Source: Actinoplanes subtropicus (lineage in GTDB: Bacteria > Actinomycetota > Actinomycetes > Mycobacteriales > Micromonosporaceae). From it: DNA of 19,498 nucleotides. This document shows, in pieces, positions 1 through 7,056 of this stretch. The DNA lies in NCBI RefSeq assembly GCF_000721705.1, contig NZ_JOJL01000071.1, forward strand, positions 1-19,498, read 5' to 3'. The position numbers were made by a program, and so were the translations under genes. The notes beneath the pieces were generated by a model. The model did not search any database, was not told the DNA's origin, and was given only the letters and a program-made list of their open reading frames with translations. The stretch's first letter is position 1. Each line of letters begins with the position of its first letter.

Positions 1-2
1 GA

Positions 3-83
3 CGCCGCGACATCACCGAAGCCACCCGATGGGCCGGCCGGAACATGACCAGACCCTTCGCCATCCTCGGAATCACATCATGA
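3..83 (+). CDS. 3' end of a truncated unknown gene
   Basis: An open frame enters from the left edge and ends at TGA 81-83, giving 26 residues that end in PFAILGITS. Most codons end in G or C, especially in the first two thirds, which is what a real coding tail looks like in this DNA. Nothing is left of the catalytic or structural part, so I cannot name a family. Its stop lies only 33 nt before the TTG that opens the next gene, and that gene seems to lack its normal 5' end, so a recombination junction between them is possible. Confidence 0.4.
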   Translation, partial: RRDITEATRWAGRNMTRPFAILGITS

Positions 84-116
84 TCTTGAAACGGCCGTGA
101 CTCTTTCGTCGAGGGG

Positions 117-1523
117 TTGAGAACGCTGCGGGCCGAAGCGGGCAATCCGTCCTATCGCGAGTTAAGCGAGCGTGCGCAGTTCTCAGAGCGGACGCTGAGG
201 AATGCTGCAGCCGGCCGGGTTATGCCGACTTGGAGAGTCACCCGAGCATTCATTCTGGCCTGCGGCGGCGACGAGCAGGAATGGCTCAGCCGGTGGCGAA
301 CCACTCGGCAGTTGCTTCAGCGGAACAAGGTGACTAACGCTTCCTCCATGCCGCCGACGCAGCTACCGAAGAATGGGTTAACGAAAAGTCAAAATCTAAA
401 CGATAGCAGGCCGCCGACTGCCGCGAGCAGCGGAATTGATCTTCTGGACTGGCGGGGCCGTCTTGCTCTGTTCTTTCTCGGGACTGTACTCGGCGGTCTC
501 GTCATCAATATTTTGAGCAACGACTATCGCTGGCGTGCAGCAGTCGCCGCCGCCGGAGCGGGCAGCATATTTGCCATTGCGGCCTGGATTCACAGTCGGG
601 GATCCGGTGCGCCAGTCTTTCGCTGGTTCGTGCGGGGGCTACTCTTTCTCGCATTCGCGACTATTGTACTTTCGCTGATCTTGGCGTCCATAGCCCCGTG
701 GTTAATCGGCGTGCTCATAGTCTTACTCACTGCGGCGATCGTGATAACGGGTGATCACGCGACCCTCACCGTACAGATTCGAGCAGTTGCCGCAGTGGGA
801 ATTGGGGGCTCGCTGATGGCATCAGGGGTCTCCAGCGACGGCGGCAGGCTCGAAGGCTTCGTTATCCTATGGGGCCTATCATTCCTACTTGTCGGAGTGG
901 TCAAGCTTGCGGGGAAGCTCGCGCTCGAATTAGCGATCTGGACCATGCTCGGCATCGAGGCGACGGCTTTCGGCGTGCTACTTTTGCTTGAGCATTCATA
1001 TTTCTGGGGCGTGGGATTAATTGGAGCGGGTACTACGCTAATTGCTGGATGCGCCGCAGTGCTTTGGATTGTGGTAGGCATGAGTCGCCAGCAGTTTCCC
1101 ACGGATCGGCAGATGTCTACGTTCGAGTCAGTCGCGAGGGTCGCCGGGCTCGTGTTTTCTTTGACAATATGCGCGGAGGGCATCGCTTTCCTCCACGTCA
1201 ATCTCCTCATCGGCGTAGTAACAATCGCGGGTGGGCTGGCTCTGGCCGTCCTAGCGTTCGCCGGCTCTTGGGACCGCGATGGCCTGTTCTGGACTGTGTG
1301 CACTGCGGCGAGCCTTGTGCCAACTACAAACGGGATAATCTCGGTGGTGGACGTTGGACCCAATCTTGGAGGCTTCGCTCTCCTGATCGCAGGATTAAGT
1401 GGGATGGCCTACGGAATCGCCGAGGTAGCGAAGACGAGCGTCGGTTCACGACTGCGTCGCTGGTGGGCAGACGCAACCACCGATCCCACGCGAGAACTCG
1501 ATGATCGCGACAACGGGCAATGA
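117..1523 (+). CDS. HTH-domain polytopic membrane protein
   Basis: The 468-aa product has an N-terminal helix-turn-helix (about residues 1-60, with AGNPSYRELSERAQFS and then TLRNAAAGRVMPTW). This is the type found in many actinobacterial regulators that discriminate short arrays of helices. A polar linker (about 65-105) follows, then roughly ten to twelve hydrophobic segments to about residue 440 and a short charged tail. By architecture it would be a membrane-anchored DNA-binding or protein-binding regulator; the ligand is unknown. Two things are odd. The only possible start is TTG 117, which has no well-placed Shine-Dalgarno. The in-frame sequence just upstream (positions 90-116) reads NGRDSFVEG, which resembles the usual lead-in of this HTH family, but it is cut off by TGA at 87-89 and 81-83. 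Codon use is also more AT-rich (TTA, ATT, CTA) than in neighbouring genes, suggesting separate acquisition. Confidence 0.75.
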   Translation: MRTLRAEAGNPSYRELSERAQFSERTLRNAAAGRVMPTWRVTRAFILACGGDEQEWLSRWRTTRQLLQRNKVTNASSMPPTQLPKNGLTKSQNLNDSRPPTAASSGIDLLDWRGRLALFFLGTVLGGLVINILSNDYRWRAAVAAAGAGSIFAIAAWIHSRGSGAPVFRWFVRGLLFLAFATIVLSLILASIAPWLIGVLIVLLTAAIVITGDHATLTVQIRAVAAVGIGGSLMASGVSSDGGRLEGFVILWGLSFLLVGVVKLAGKLALELAIWTMLGIEATAFGVLLLLEHSYFWGVGLIGAGTTLIAGCAAVLWIVVGMSRQQFPTDRQMSTFESVARVAGLVFSLTICAEGIAFLHVNLLIGVVTIAGGLALAVLAFAGSWDRDGLFWTVCTAASLVPTTNGIISVVDVGPNLGGFALLIAGLSGMAYGIAEVAKTSVGSRLRRWWADATTDPTRELDDRDNGQ

Positions 1524-1721
1524 CGGGACGCTAAGCATGTGCGTTTGGCCCTCGGCTTCACCACCGCTATGGATGGGATCGGCACAACCTCAACCGCGAT
1601 CCCCCCACGTGCGGGGCGCCAAGGGGGCCGCCGGGTCCCGCTGAGCGCCGAGCGTGGACGTTCGAGTGCCGCCGCGTCGTACATAACGAATCGGCGGCCG
1701 GGCTACTTGGCTGCGCCCGAC

Positions 1722-1727
1722 TACACT
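1722..1727 (+). promoter_or_regulatory. Candidate -10 box for the 1768 gene
   Basis: TACACT matches the actinobacterial -10 pattern TANNNT and lies 40 nt before ATG 1768, leaving room for a short leader that contains the purine-rich GGGCAGGACGG. I see no convincing -35 hexamer, so this is only a suggestion. Confidence 0.35.
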
Positions 1728-1767
1728 CTGCGCCGCGGAGATCCTTCAGCGGGCAGGACGGCAAAGC

Positions 1768-2268
1768 ATGGACTACACCAATGCAGACGACGTCAAGATG
1801 GCGTTGGGCATTGACAACTGGCGCAAGCTCCGCAAGGACCACTACCTGCAGCTGGTGGCCATGATGCCTGACCTGGACAAGGATGTCCGGCTGGCGGTCC
1901 TCGAGCAGCTTCCCGAGATCCAGAAGATCCTCGTTAAAGCGATGAGTACCGTCCGCAAGGTGCACGAGGCAACCCTGGCCTCCGACGACAAGAGCCAGGA
2001 GTACGGCTACCAGGGGCGGCGGGAGGCCCGGGCGTCGATCATCGCTCAGCTCAAAAGCGAAAACCTGGATCCGCAGACCCGTCGGCATCTGAACGACTTG
2101 CTCGTGCAGCTCAGCGACAAGGACGACGCTAAGGACTCGGAACACAAGCGCTACCTCGACCGATGGATGACCAAGACGACCGTTGGCGTCGCCGCCGTCG
2201 TCGTACTCACCGGGGTCGCCCTCGGCGGCAAGGTCGGACTTCAGCAGGGCCCGCTGCGCAAGCCATAG
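1768..2268 (+). CDS. Tail-anchored hypothetical protein
   Basis: The 166-aa product is not a family I recognise. Residues 1-130 are hydrophilic and helix-prone, with heptad-like Leu/Ile spacing (for example LAVLEQLPEIQKIL around 42-55) and many charged residues. A single hydrophobic segment at about 137-155 (VGVAAVVVLTGVALGG) is followed by a short basic tail. The layout suggests a tail-anchored protein with its bulk in the cytoplasm. ATG 1768 is preceded by AGGACGG at moderate spacing. Codon use is typical of the host, so the gene is probably real. An imperfect hairpin follows at 2294-2356, before the Imm21 gene. No function can be assigned. Confidence 0.75.
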   Translation: MDYTNADDVKMALGIDNWRKLRKDHYLQLVAMMPDLDKDVRLAVLEQLPEIQKILVKAMSTVRKVHEATLASDDKSQEYGYQGRREARASIIAQLKSENLDPQTRRHLNDLLVQLSDKDDAKDSEHKRYLDRWMTKTTVGVAAVVVLTGVALGGKVGLQQGPLRKP

Positions 2269-2293
2269 CGCCGCGCTCTCTCCGATCGTGCCC

Positions 2294-2356
2294 GACAGCC
2301 TCCAGTCGTCCGCCCGGAGTAGCCGCGATGAGGCGCGGACCGGAGGACGGGCTGTC
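2294..2356 (+). other. Imperfect nested hairpin between genes
   Basis: GACAGCC (2294-2300) is complementary to GGCTGTC (2350-2356). Inside it GTCCG (2308-2312) pairs with CGGAC (2336-2340). The structure sits 25 nt after the stop of the tail-anchored protein and 91 nt before the Imm21 start. It could end transcription of the first gene; no U-tract follows. Confidence 0.35.
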
Positions 2357-2447
2357 ACTCTCCGCGCCCGGCCTCGGCATGCAGGGTCAGCGTTGCCTGG
2401 GGAGGCCCGACGCTGCATCACCGTCGGCAGGACGGACACTTGGCGGC

Positions 2448-3041
2448 ATGGAAGACACCTGGTCCACCTCAAGGAGTTCGGCCGGGACCTCGCCTGTCTG
2501 GGTTGAGTCGATGGGCGGCCCTCTGCTCGTGATGCCCGTTTCGGCTTTAGGTGAGTGGGGCGGCTGTACTCAGGAAGGAATGCTCGCCGGCACCGGGGAC
2601 GTCCTAGATGACTACGACCGCGCCTGCGAGCTTGATGGCCTTGCGGGCGTGATCGCTGTCGGCGGGAAGGGCCGGCTAGGACTTGTTCTGGCGGACGAAC
2701 CCGCCCGAACGTGCTACCTGCCGGAGTATCAAACTTTCGTCCGCTGGCTCGGCGCCGACTGCGAGGCGGACCTGGTCGACGCCGCGAAGGATCTTCTTGA
2801 CGACCCCGCGGTCGACTGGGAGGAATGTGGTATCTGGGAGACGGACGGCCCGGCGGTGCTCATGGATTCCGCCACCGCCGGGATCGAGTTGAACGTCGCG
2901 TATCCCGATGACGGGGCAATGCCCGAGCAAGCCCACATTCCGATACCGCCCGGCCGCTGGAGAGTCCGCGCTGTCCACACCCGGGCGAACGAGGAGACCC
3001 TCGTAGGCCTGGTCCAGCTCTTGGCCTTGTCGCAGAGTTGA
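2448..3041 (+). CDS. Imm21-family immunity protein
   Basis: The 197-aa product resembles the Imm21 immunity-protein family of polymorphic toxin systems. Visible hallmarks are WVESMGGPLLVMPVSAL (18-34), DYDRACELDGLAGVI (55-69), LADEPARTCYLPEYQTFVRW (81-100), WEECGIWETDGPAVLMDSA (124-142) and PPGRWRVRAVHT near 167-178. Immunity proteins of this kind usually bind and neutralise a cognate toxin nuclease or other effector domain in the cytoplasm; the partner here is unknown and no toxin gene is in the window. I chose ATG 2448 because the frame upstream of it overlaps the previous gene and is rich in Arg and Ser like a shadow frame. GACACT lies 7 nt before the ATG, so transcription may start at or near the start codon. 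AGGACGG further upstream is a poor RBS at that distance. Confidence 0.82.
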   Translation: MEDTWSTSRSSAGTSPVWVESMGGPLLVMPVSALGEWGGCTQEGMLAGTGDVLDDYDRACELDGLAGVIAVGGKGRLGLVLADEPARTCYLPEYQTFVRWLGADCEADLVDAAKDLLDDPAVDWEECGIWETDGPAVLMDSATAGIELNVAYPDDGAMPEQAHIPIPPGRWRVRAVHTRANEETLVGLVQLLALSQS

Positions 3042-3213
3042 CCGAACTGCTTATCCACCGCGACGGCGATCCCGGCGCTACCAACCAACGCCACGCCGAC
3101 GCGGCTGGCACACGGACATGCCGATGACAATGTGCTTCCGGAGCTTGGGAGAATCGCTGAGCCCGGCCGATGTCGGGTAGTGCGCCTCGAATCGAATAGC
3201 ACCTCCGGCTGGC

Positions 3214-3780
3214 TCAGAGTGCATCGAGAAAACTCCGGGCGCGTTGCCATAAGAGCGTGGCGGCCGCCTGGTCATAATCCGGGACATCGGGATCGGTGAA
3301 GAAGTGCTCTGCGTGCGGATAGACGAGTAGCTCAACGACGGCTCCCGCGGCTGCCATCGCGTCGTGCCAGGCAGCAACCTCCGCCGGTGGAAACATCGCA
3401 TCCGCCTGGCCGACGTGCAGTTGCACCGGCAACCCACCGCGCACAGAACGCGGGTCACCGCCCGTACCATGCAGGAGCATTACCCCTCGGGTGCCGGGGC
3501 GCTCCGCGAGCAGACCGCCTGCCACACCCGCGCCCATGGAAAGCCCAGCCAGAACGGTGTCATCAGGCTGGTCCCGGACGGCTTCGCGTGCCCGTTGCAT
3601 GATGGTCGCCCATCCGATGCGATCGGAGAACGTGAATCCTTCCTCGATCGACCGCGCCACGTACCCGGCGTACAGATCCGGCGTGACAACATCGTGACCC
3701 GCGGCACGGAGGAACCGGGCGGCTGCGACGACGGCAGGACGCAGGCCGTACACGGAGTGGAAAAGCGCAACGCGTGTCAC
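3214..3780 (-). CDS. Dienelactone hydrolase family alpha/beta hydrolase
   Basis: The 188-aa product is a compact alpha/beta hydrolase of the dienelactone hydrolase family, probably cytosolic because no signal peptide is visible. It opens with beta-strand VALFHSVYGLRP and GHDVVTPDLYAG. The nucleophile elbow is GLSMG with Ser81, the likely acid is Asp127 in HVGQAD, and the likely base is His159 in YPHAEHFF. Classical dienelactone hydrolases use Cys as nucleophile, so Ser here points to the broader esterase/hydrolase branch, and the substrate cannot be predicted. I favour GTG 3780, which gives the usual N-terminus MTRVALFHS. An ATG at 3822 would add 14 residues of unconvincing sequence. The gene is on the opposite strand to the flanking immunity-type genes and ends convergently with the Imm21 gene. 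Confidence 0.88.
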   Translation of the reverse strand: MTRVALFHSVYGLRPAVVAAARFLRAAGHDVVTPDLYAGYVARSIEEGFTFSDRIGWATIMQRAREAVRDQPDDTVLAGLSMGAGVAGGLLAERPGTRGVMLLHGTGGDPRSVRGGLPVQLHVGQADAMFPPAEVAAWHDAMAAAGAVVELLVYPHAEHFFTDPDVPDYDQAAATLLWQRARSFLDAL

Positions 3781-3959
3781 CAAGCCATCGTGCCCGATGG
3801 AAGTTGCAGGGTTGAGTGGCACCGCACTCTCGTGCCGCAGGTATTTGAGTGTCGTCGGGTAGCGACCGCTAGGGCTCCACCTGTCCGTGCGGCCGGCTTC
3901 AGCTCGATCTCCGAGGAGTCCTCGTGCGCCAAATCGGCTTGCGCAGCAGCGTCTGATGA

Positions 3960-4274
3960 TCAGTCGCCGTTGAAGACGAGTCGCCTGTGGTGCGGTCGGC
4001 GCGGTGCCGGCACGAGCAGCTTGGCCAAGGTGATGAGCTGAGCAATGGCCTCATGCAGGTTGCGGTCGTCCGTTACGGCCGTGAGCTGCTCCAGTTCGGC
4101 GATCAGCATGGCAGCCTGACGGGAATTGAAAGTCGTGTCGTCGTACTCGTCAACCCCGGCTAAGAGCGGGTACTGAGCCGCATCGGACGACGTGGCCCTT
4201 ATTACGGCTCCTATATCGCCACCTTCTGTGACGATTTGCCCTGTATATTCGACGACCCGCACGCTGATCCCCAC
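3960..4274 (-). CDS. Small hypothetical protein
   Basis: The 104-aa product begins MGISVRVVEYTGQIV and has an acidic middle (about 45-50) followed by an amphipathic helical stretch with NSRQAAMLIAELEQL and LHEAIAQLITLAKLL, and a basic C-terminus. No transmembrane segment or catalytic motif is seen. I do not recognise a named family. The GTG start at 4274 is supported by CATACT lying 7 nt upstream on the minus strand, a near match to the TANNNT box seen before several other genes here. Its position behind the small gene at 4365-4667 on the same strand and its size fit an accessory or immunity-type protein, but that is context only. Confidence 0.65.
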   Translation of the reverse strand: MGISVRVVEYTGQIVTEGGDIGAVIRATSSDAAQYPLLAGVDEYDDTTFNSRQAAMLIAELEQLTAVTDDRNLHEAIAQLITLAKLLVPAPRRPHHRRLVFNGD

Positions 4275-4281
4275 GGTCAGC

Positions 4282-4287
4282 AGTATG
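4282..4287 (-). promoter_or_regulatory. Candidate leaderless -10 box
   Basis: On the minus strand CATACT (one mismatch to TANNNT) sits 7 nt before the GTG start at 4274. This would place the transcription start at or next to the start codon. No ribosome binding site is visible. Confidence 0.35.
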
Positions 4288-4364
4288 ACGAACGCCCGCT
4301 CCAGGCTCTTCCGAACGGATACACATCTAGCCGCGATCCGTGCTGGTGCAGTAGGCGCTCCGGC

Positions 4365-4667
4365 TTACTGCTCCTTCGCTCGGTAGACGCCCCGGCCGAG
4401 GCTCCCGGGCCAGGCGGCGCCCGGCTCGCCGACGTGGACCGATGCCTCGATGTCAATCAGCTTGTCCTGAAGGGCGTGCAGTTCGAATACCAAGTCGTCA
4501 ACATCTTCCTCGACCTGCGCGCTGCGCTCATGTACGGCGACGTACAGGGTGATCCGGTCAGGTTCCGCGCGAACTGAGATGGCCCGCATTTCATGGGAGA
4601 TCAGGCCGAGCGCGGCTTGGACGACATCAAGCACCACGCGGTTCTCTCGTGCTAATGAGGTTTCCAC
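4365..4667 (-). CDS. Small acidic hypothetical protein
   Basis: With the GTG start at 4667 the product is 100 aa. It has an N-terminal helix (VVLDVVQAALGLISHEMRAI, about 11-30), a beta-rich segment (ISVRAEPDRITLYVAVHE, about 30-47), an acidic helix (VEEDVDDLVFELHALQDKL) and a short C-terminal strand ending in VYRAKEQ. The start is well supported: GAGGAG lies exactly 6 nt upstream. The frame remains open further upstream to ATG 4817, but that part is Arg-rich and has no ribosome binding site, so I left it out. The alpha/beta pattern resembles small uncharacterised actinobacterial proteins often seen near immunity genes. No function is assigned. Confidence 0.7.
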   Translation of the reverse strand: METSLARENRVVLDVVQAALGLISHEMRAISVRAEPDRITLYVAVHERSAQVEEDVDDLVFELHALQDKLIDIEASVHVGEPGAAWPGSLGRGVYRAKEQ

Positions 4668-4673
4668 TGTCAG

Positions 4674-4679
4674 CTCCTC
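4674..4679 (-). promoter_or_regulatory. Shine-Dalgarno deciding the 4667 start
   Basis: GAGGAG on the minus strand with a 6-nt spacer to GTG 4667. This fixes the start of the small acidic protein and rejects the 50-residue longer reading frame. Confidence 0.7.
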
Positions 4680-4946
4680 AGGCGCCAGCTGGCGTCGGAA
4701 TCGGGTATTCCGCGTGTCGCCAGACGATAGCTGAGCCGTTCCGTAGCGCCTCATTCCGAGCAGCGGTCGACGCGCTGATCTGCCGCCGATCGGGCGCACG
4801 CTCAGCGTGGCCGTCACGCTGCGTCTTCCAGATACGGGCAGGTACGGGCTCGTTTCGAGAAGCGATACTGGATCATGCGGTGCCTCGCAGAGCCCGAAAG
4901 CTGCGGTGTTCCGGCGGTATTTGTCGTGGTTGACGAAGGGCGAGGC

Positions 4947-5495
4947 GTGGCCGACGAAGCGTTCGAACGCACCTTCCCCGACGTGGATCTCGGCGCGTTC
5001 TGGCAGGACAGCGAGTATGCGGAGAACACCTATGGCGGCGGGCGTCTCTCTGCTGAGGTGATCGCGTCGGTCGAGGCGGAGTTGGGGTACCGGCTACCCG
5101 CCTCGTATGTGACGCTCATGCGGACGCGCAACGGTGGGATGCCCCGGAACACCTGCTGCCCGGCACCGCGCGCAACGACCTGGGCCGAGGACCACGTCGC
5201 CCTCACCGCGCTCATGGGGATCGGTCGCGAGTCGGAATGCTCGCTGGCCGGACCGTCGGGCAGCCGGTTCCTCATCGAGGAATGGGGCTATCCGCCGATC
5301 GGAGTGTATTTCGCGGACTGCCCTTCGGCCGGCCACGACATGATCGCGTTCGACTACCGCGACTGCGGGCCGAGCGGTGAACCGCGGGTCGTCCATGTCG
5401 ATCAGGAGGCCGGCTACCGGATCACCATACTGGCGCCGGATTTCGTCAGCTTGATCCAGGCGCTGCGGCCGGAAAGCGAGTTCGACCAGAGCTGA
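4947..5495 (+). CDS. SMI1/KNR4 (SUKH) family immunity protein
   Basis: The 182-aa product belongs to the SUKH superfamily. Visible features are the early DVDLGAFWQDSEY (12-24), ASVEAELGYRLPASYVTLMR (40-59) with the following NGG (62-64), EEWGYPPIGVYFADCPSAGH (111-130), FDYRDCGPSGEPRVVHVDQE (135-154), and a C-terminal helix in which DFVSLIQAL ends the domain. SUKH proteins are widespread immunity proteins for contact-dependent and polymorphic toxins, usually cytosolic single-domain binders. I prefer GTG 4947, which has GAAGGG 6 nt upstream and gives the family's normal N-terminus. The ATG at 4875 adds 24 residues with poor third-position GC. It is divergent from the small acidic gene across a 279-bp region and is followed by a hairpin at 5520-5536. 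Confidence 0.9.
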   Translation: MADEAFERTFPDVDLGAFWQDSEYAENTYGGGRLSAEVIASVEAELGYRLPASYVTLMRTRNGGMPRNTCCPAPRATTWAEDHVALTALMGIGRESECSLAGPSGSRFLIEEWGYPPIGVYFADCPSAGHDMIAFDYRDCGPSGEPRVVHVDQEAGYRITILAPDFVSLIQALRPESEFDQS

Positions 5496-5519
5496 GCGCC
5501 TATCCGGTTCTGCTGCCGA

Positions 5520-5536
5520 TCGAGCGTGTCGCTCGA
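5520..5536 (+). terminator. Perfect hairpin after the SUKH gene
   Basis: TCGAGCG and CGCTCGA form a perfect 7-bp stem with loop TGT, beginning 25 nt after the SUKH stop codon. No U-tract follows, which is common for actinobacterial terminators. Confidence 0.5.
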
Positions 5537-5606
5537 CGACCGTCCTCACCTTCCGTGCTGCTCCAACGGACGCCGAGTACTCGCTCCGTGCCGAGGGACG
5601 GATGTC

Positions 5607-5612
5607 TAGGCT
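5607..5612 (+). promoter_or_regulatory. Leaderless -10 box of the DUF4240 gene
   Basis: TAGGCT (TANNNT) is separated by exactly 6 nt from GTG 5619, so transcription is predicted to begin at the start codon. There is no Shine-Dalgarno and no clear -35. The identical hexamer and spacing precede the minus-strand gene starting at 18816. Confidence 0.5.
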
Positions 5613-5618
5613 GCGGCT

Positions 5619-6200
5619 GTGGACGTGGACGATTTCTGGACCTTCATCGAGTTGTCGCACCGGGCTGGAGCCAAGCCCGGCGACCGTGAGGCCTTCCTGA
5701 CACACCGGCTCAGCCGGATTCCCCGCTCCCAACTACTCGACTTCGTCCAGCACCTGTCCGCGACCCGGGAACCGGCCAACACGCACCACCTGTGGCGAGC
5801 CGCGGACATCCTCATGGACGGCGGTTGCAGCACCGACGGATTCCACTACTTCCAGATGTGGCTCGTCGGGCTCGGCCGCACAGCGTACGAACAAGCGATC
5901 GCCGAACCCGACAGCCTCGCCACGGTGCCGGCCGTGCAGCGGCTCGCGTCTCTCCCACGGCCCTGGCAGGACGACGACTACCCCATGTGGGAATCCCTGG
6001 AATACGTGGCCTGCGAGGTCGGCGACCAGCGGGCGGACATCGACGGCGACATCCGCGATGTCGTCACCGAGGAACGCGCCGTAACGCTACGGTCAGATCC
6101 CAACCCCAACGACGTGGACTGGGCCAGGCTGGACACCGAAACGGTGGCCTTGCGTTACCCGCGCCTATGGGCGCTGTTCGGCGAGCATTGGACCGAATAA
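5619..6200 (+). CDS. DUF4240 domain protein
   Basis: The 193-aa product matches the DUF4240 pattern: an N-terminal MDVDDFWTFIELS, a helical segment with LDFVQHL (40-46), LWRAADILMDGGCSTDGFHY (58-77), then FQMWLVGLGRTAYEQAI and EPDSLA. The family is biochemically uncharacterised. It is common in actinobacteria and often found among immunity-type genes, so a role as a toxin-neutralising or stress protein is an inference from context. No membrane segment or catalytic motif is visible. The start is GTG 5619, which gives the expected N-terminus; an N-terminal DFW is typical of the family. A TAGGCT box 6 nt upstream makes a leaderless message likely. A stem-loop after the SUKH gene separates it from that neighbour, so it is probably its own transcription unit. 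Confidence 0.85.
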   Translation: MDVDDFWTFIELSHRAGAKPGDREAFLTHRLSRIPRSQLLDFVQHLSATREPANTHHLWRAADILMDGGCSTDGFHYFQMWLVGLGRTAYEQAIAEPDSLATVPAVQRLASLPRPWQDDDYPMWESLEYVACEVGDQRADIDGDIRDVVTEERAVTLRSDPNPNDVDWARLDTETVALRYPRLWALFGEHWTE

Positions 6201-6361
6201 GCCCCACGCGTCTTCCGACAGCCGACAAGAGCGCGTCCTCAGCGTAGGCCAGCGGCATCCTGATTTGGCCGCGATCAGGCCGGTTCCGCAGTAGCGCGCT
6301 GTCACGTCGCATAGTCAATCAGCGCCTCGTGGTTTGGTGGATGCCGATCGCCGGGAGTGGG

Positions 6362-6871
6362 TTACTGACGGGGTGCGACGGGGGCATTCGGCAGACCTGT
6401 CCGGGTACGCCAAGTCGATGGCTCGAACGGACCGGATTCCAGCACATCCAAAAGCATCGCGGCGCCGGCCGCGAACGCGTCGACCAGGTCTTGAGGACTC
6501 GCTACCGACCGGCGCTCCTTACGGACCTGGTGCACGTTGTGGTCCGGCTGGCACCAGCAGCCCACCTCCACCGCCGCGTTCACGGTGAGCTCCGGCCGCC
6601 AGGCGATGTCGAGTGTGAGCTCGAGCCAGTCGGTGTTCAGATCGGCCAGCACAATTGTTGCGTCGAGCAAGAGGAGATACCCGCGTTCGGAGCTCTCTTG
6701 CGGATGTTCAGCGTGCTCTGGATACCAGTGCCATGCCGTGCGGTTGGCAGCCGCACGGTGAGTTTCGAGACGCAGCGCCAGGTTCGTGAGATCGTCTCCG
6801 GCTGCTACGTAGTCGAGAGGGAGTACGTCGCGCAACGGGACTTGCGCGATCGATCCTACTGGTCCTGCCAC
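6362..6871 (-). CDS. Hypothetical protein
   Basis: From GTG 6871 the product is 169 aa. It starts with DVLPLDYVAAGDDLTNLALR (15-34), then a hydrophobic strand-rich centre (GYLLLLDATIVLADLNTDWL near 64-83 and LELTLDIAWRPELTVNAAVE around 83-102), a Cys/Trp/His patch (VGCWCQPDHNVHQV), and a C-terminal helix ending in PFEPSTWRTRTGLP. I do not recognise the family. The Cys-Trp-Cys and His residues could be a metal site but this is speculation. The frame stays open upstream to 7414, but that part is Arg/Pro-rich shadow sequence overlapping the divergent gene. GATCAT lies 7 nt before the GTG, weakly suggesting a leaderless message. It is divergent from the 7057 gene across 185 bp. Confidence 0.65.
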   Translation of the reverse strand: MAGPVGSIAQVPLRDVLPLDYVAAGDDLTNLALRLETHRAAANRTAWHWYPEHAEHPQESSERGYLLLLDATIVLADLNTDWLELTLDIAWRPELTVNAAVEVGCWCQPDHNVHQVRKERRSVASPQDLVDAFAAGAAMLLDVLESGPFEPSTWRTRTGLPNAPVAPRQ

Positions 6872-7056
6872 ATATCGAATGATCTCACGGTCGTGCCCGG
6901 ATTTTCCGCCGACCGCGTGCGACAGCGAGGACAGCCGACACGCTCCGTACGGTCTCGCTCCGGGGCCTGCCAAAGGGAACTCGCGCGGTGAGTTGTCCCC
7001 GGACCGCAGCGGTATCCGGATGCAGCGTGGGCCGCGACGTACGCGAGAATCGTGGC

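Noticed and set aside
1599..1617. CRISPR-like word CCCCCCACGTGCGGGG
   Set aside because: It recalls type I-E repeats of actinobacteria, but there is a single copy, no spacer-repeat periodicity and no cas gene. The stem is only four base pairs.
2163..2447. N-terminal extension of the Imm21 frame
   Set aside because: It overlaps the previous gene, is full of Arg/Ser/Pro runs typical of a shadow frame, and does not resemble the family's N-terminus.
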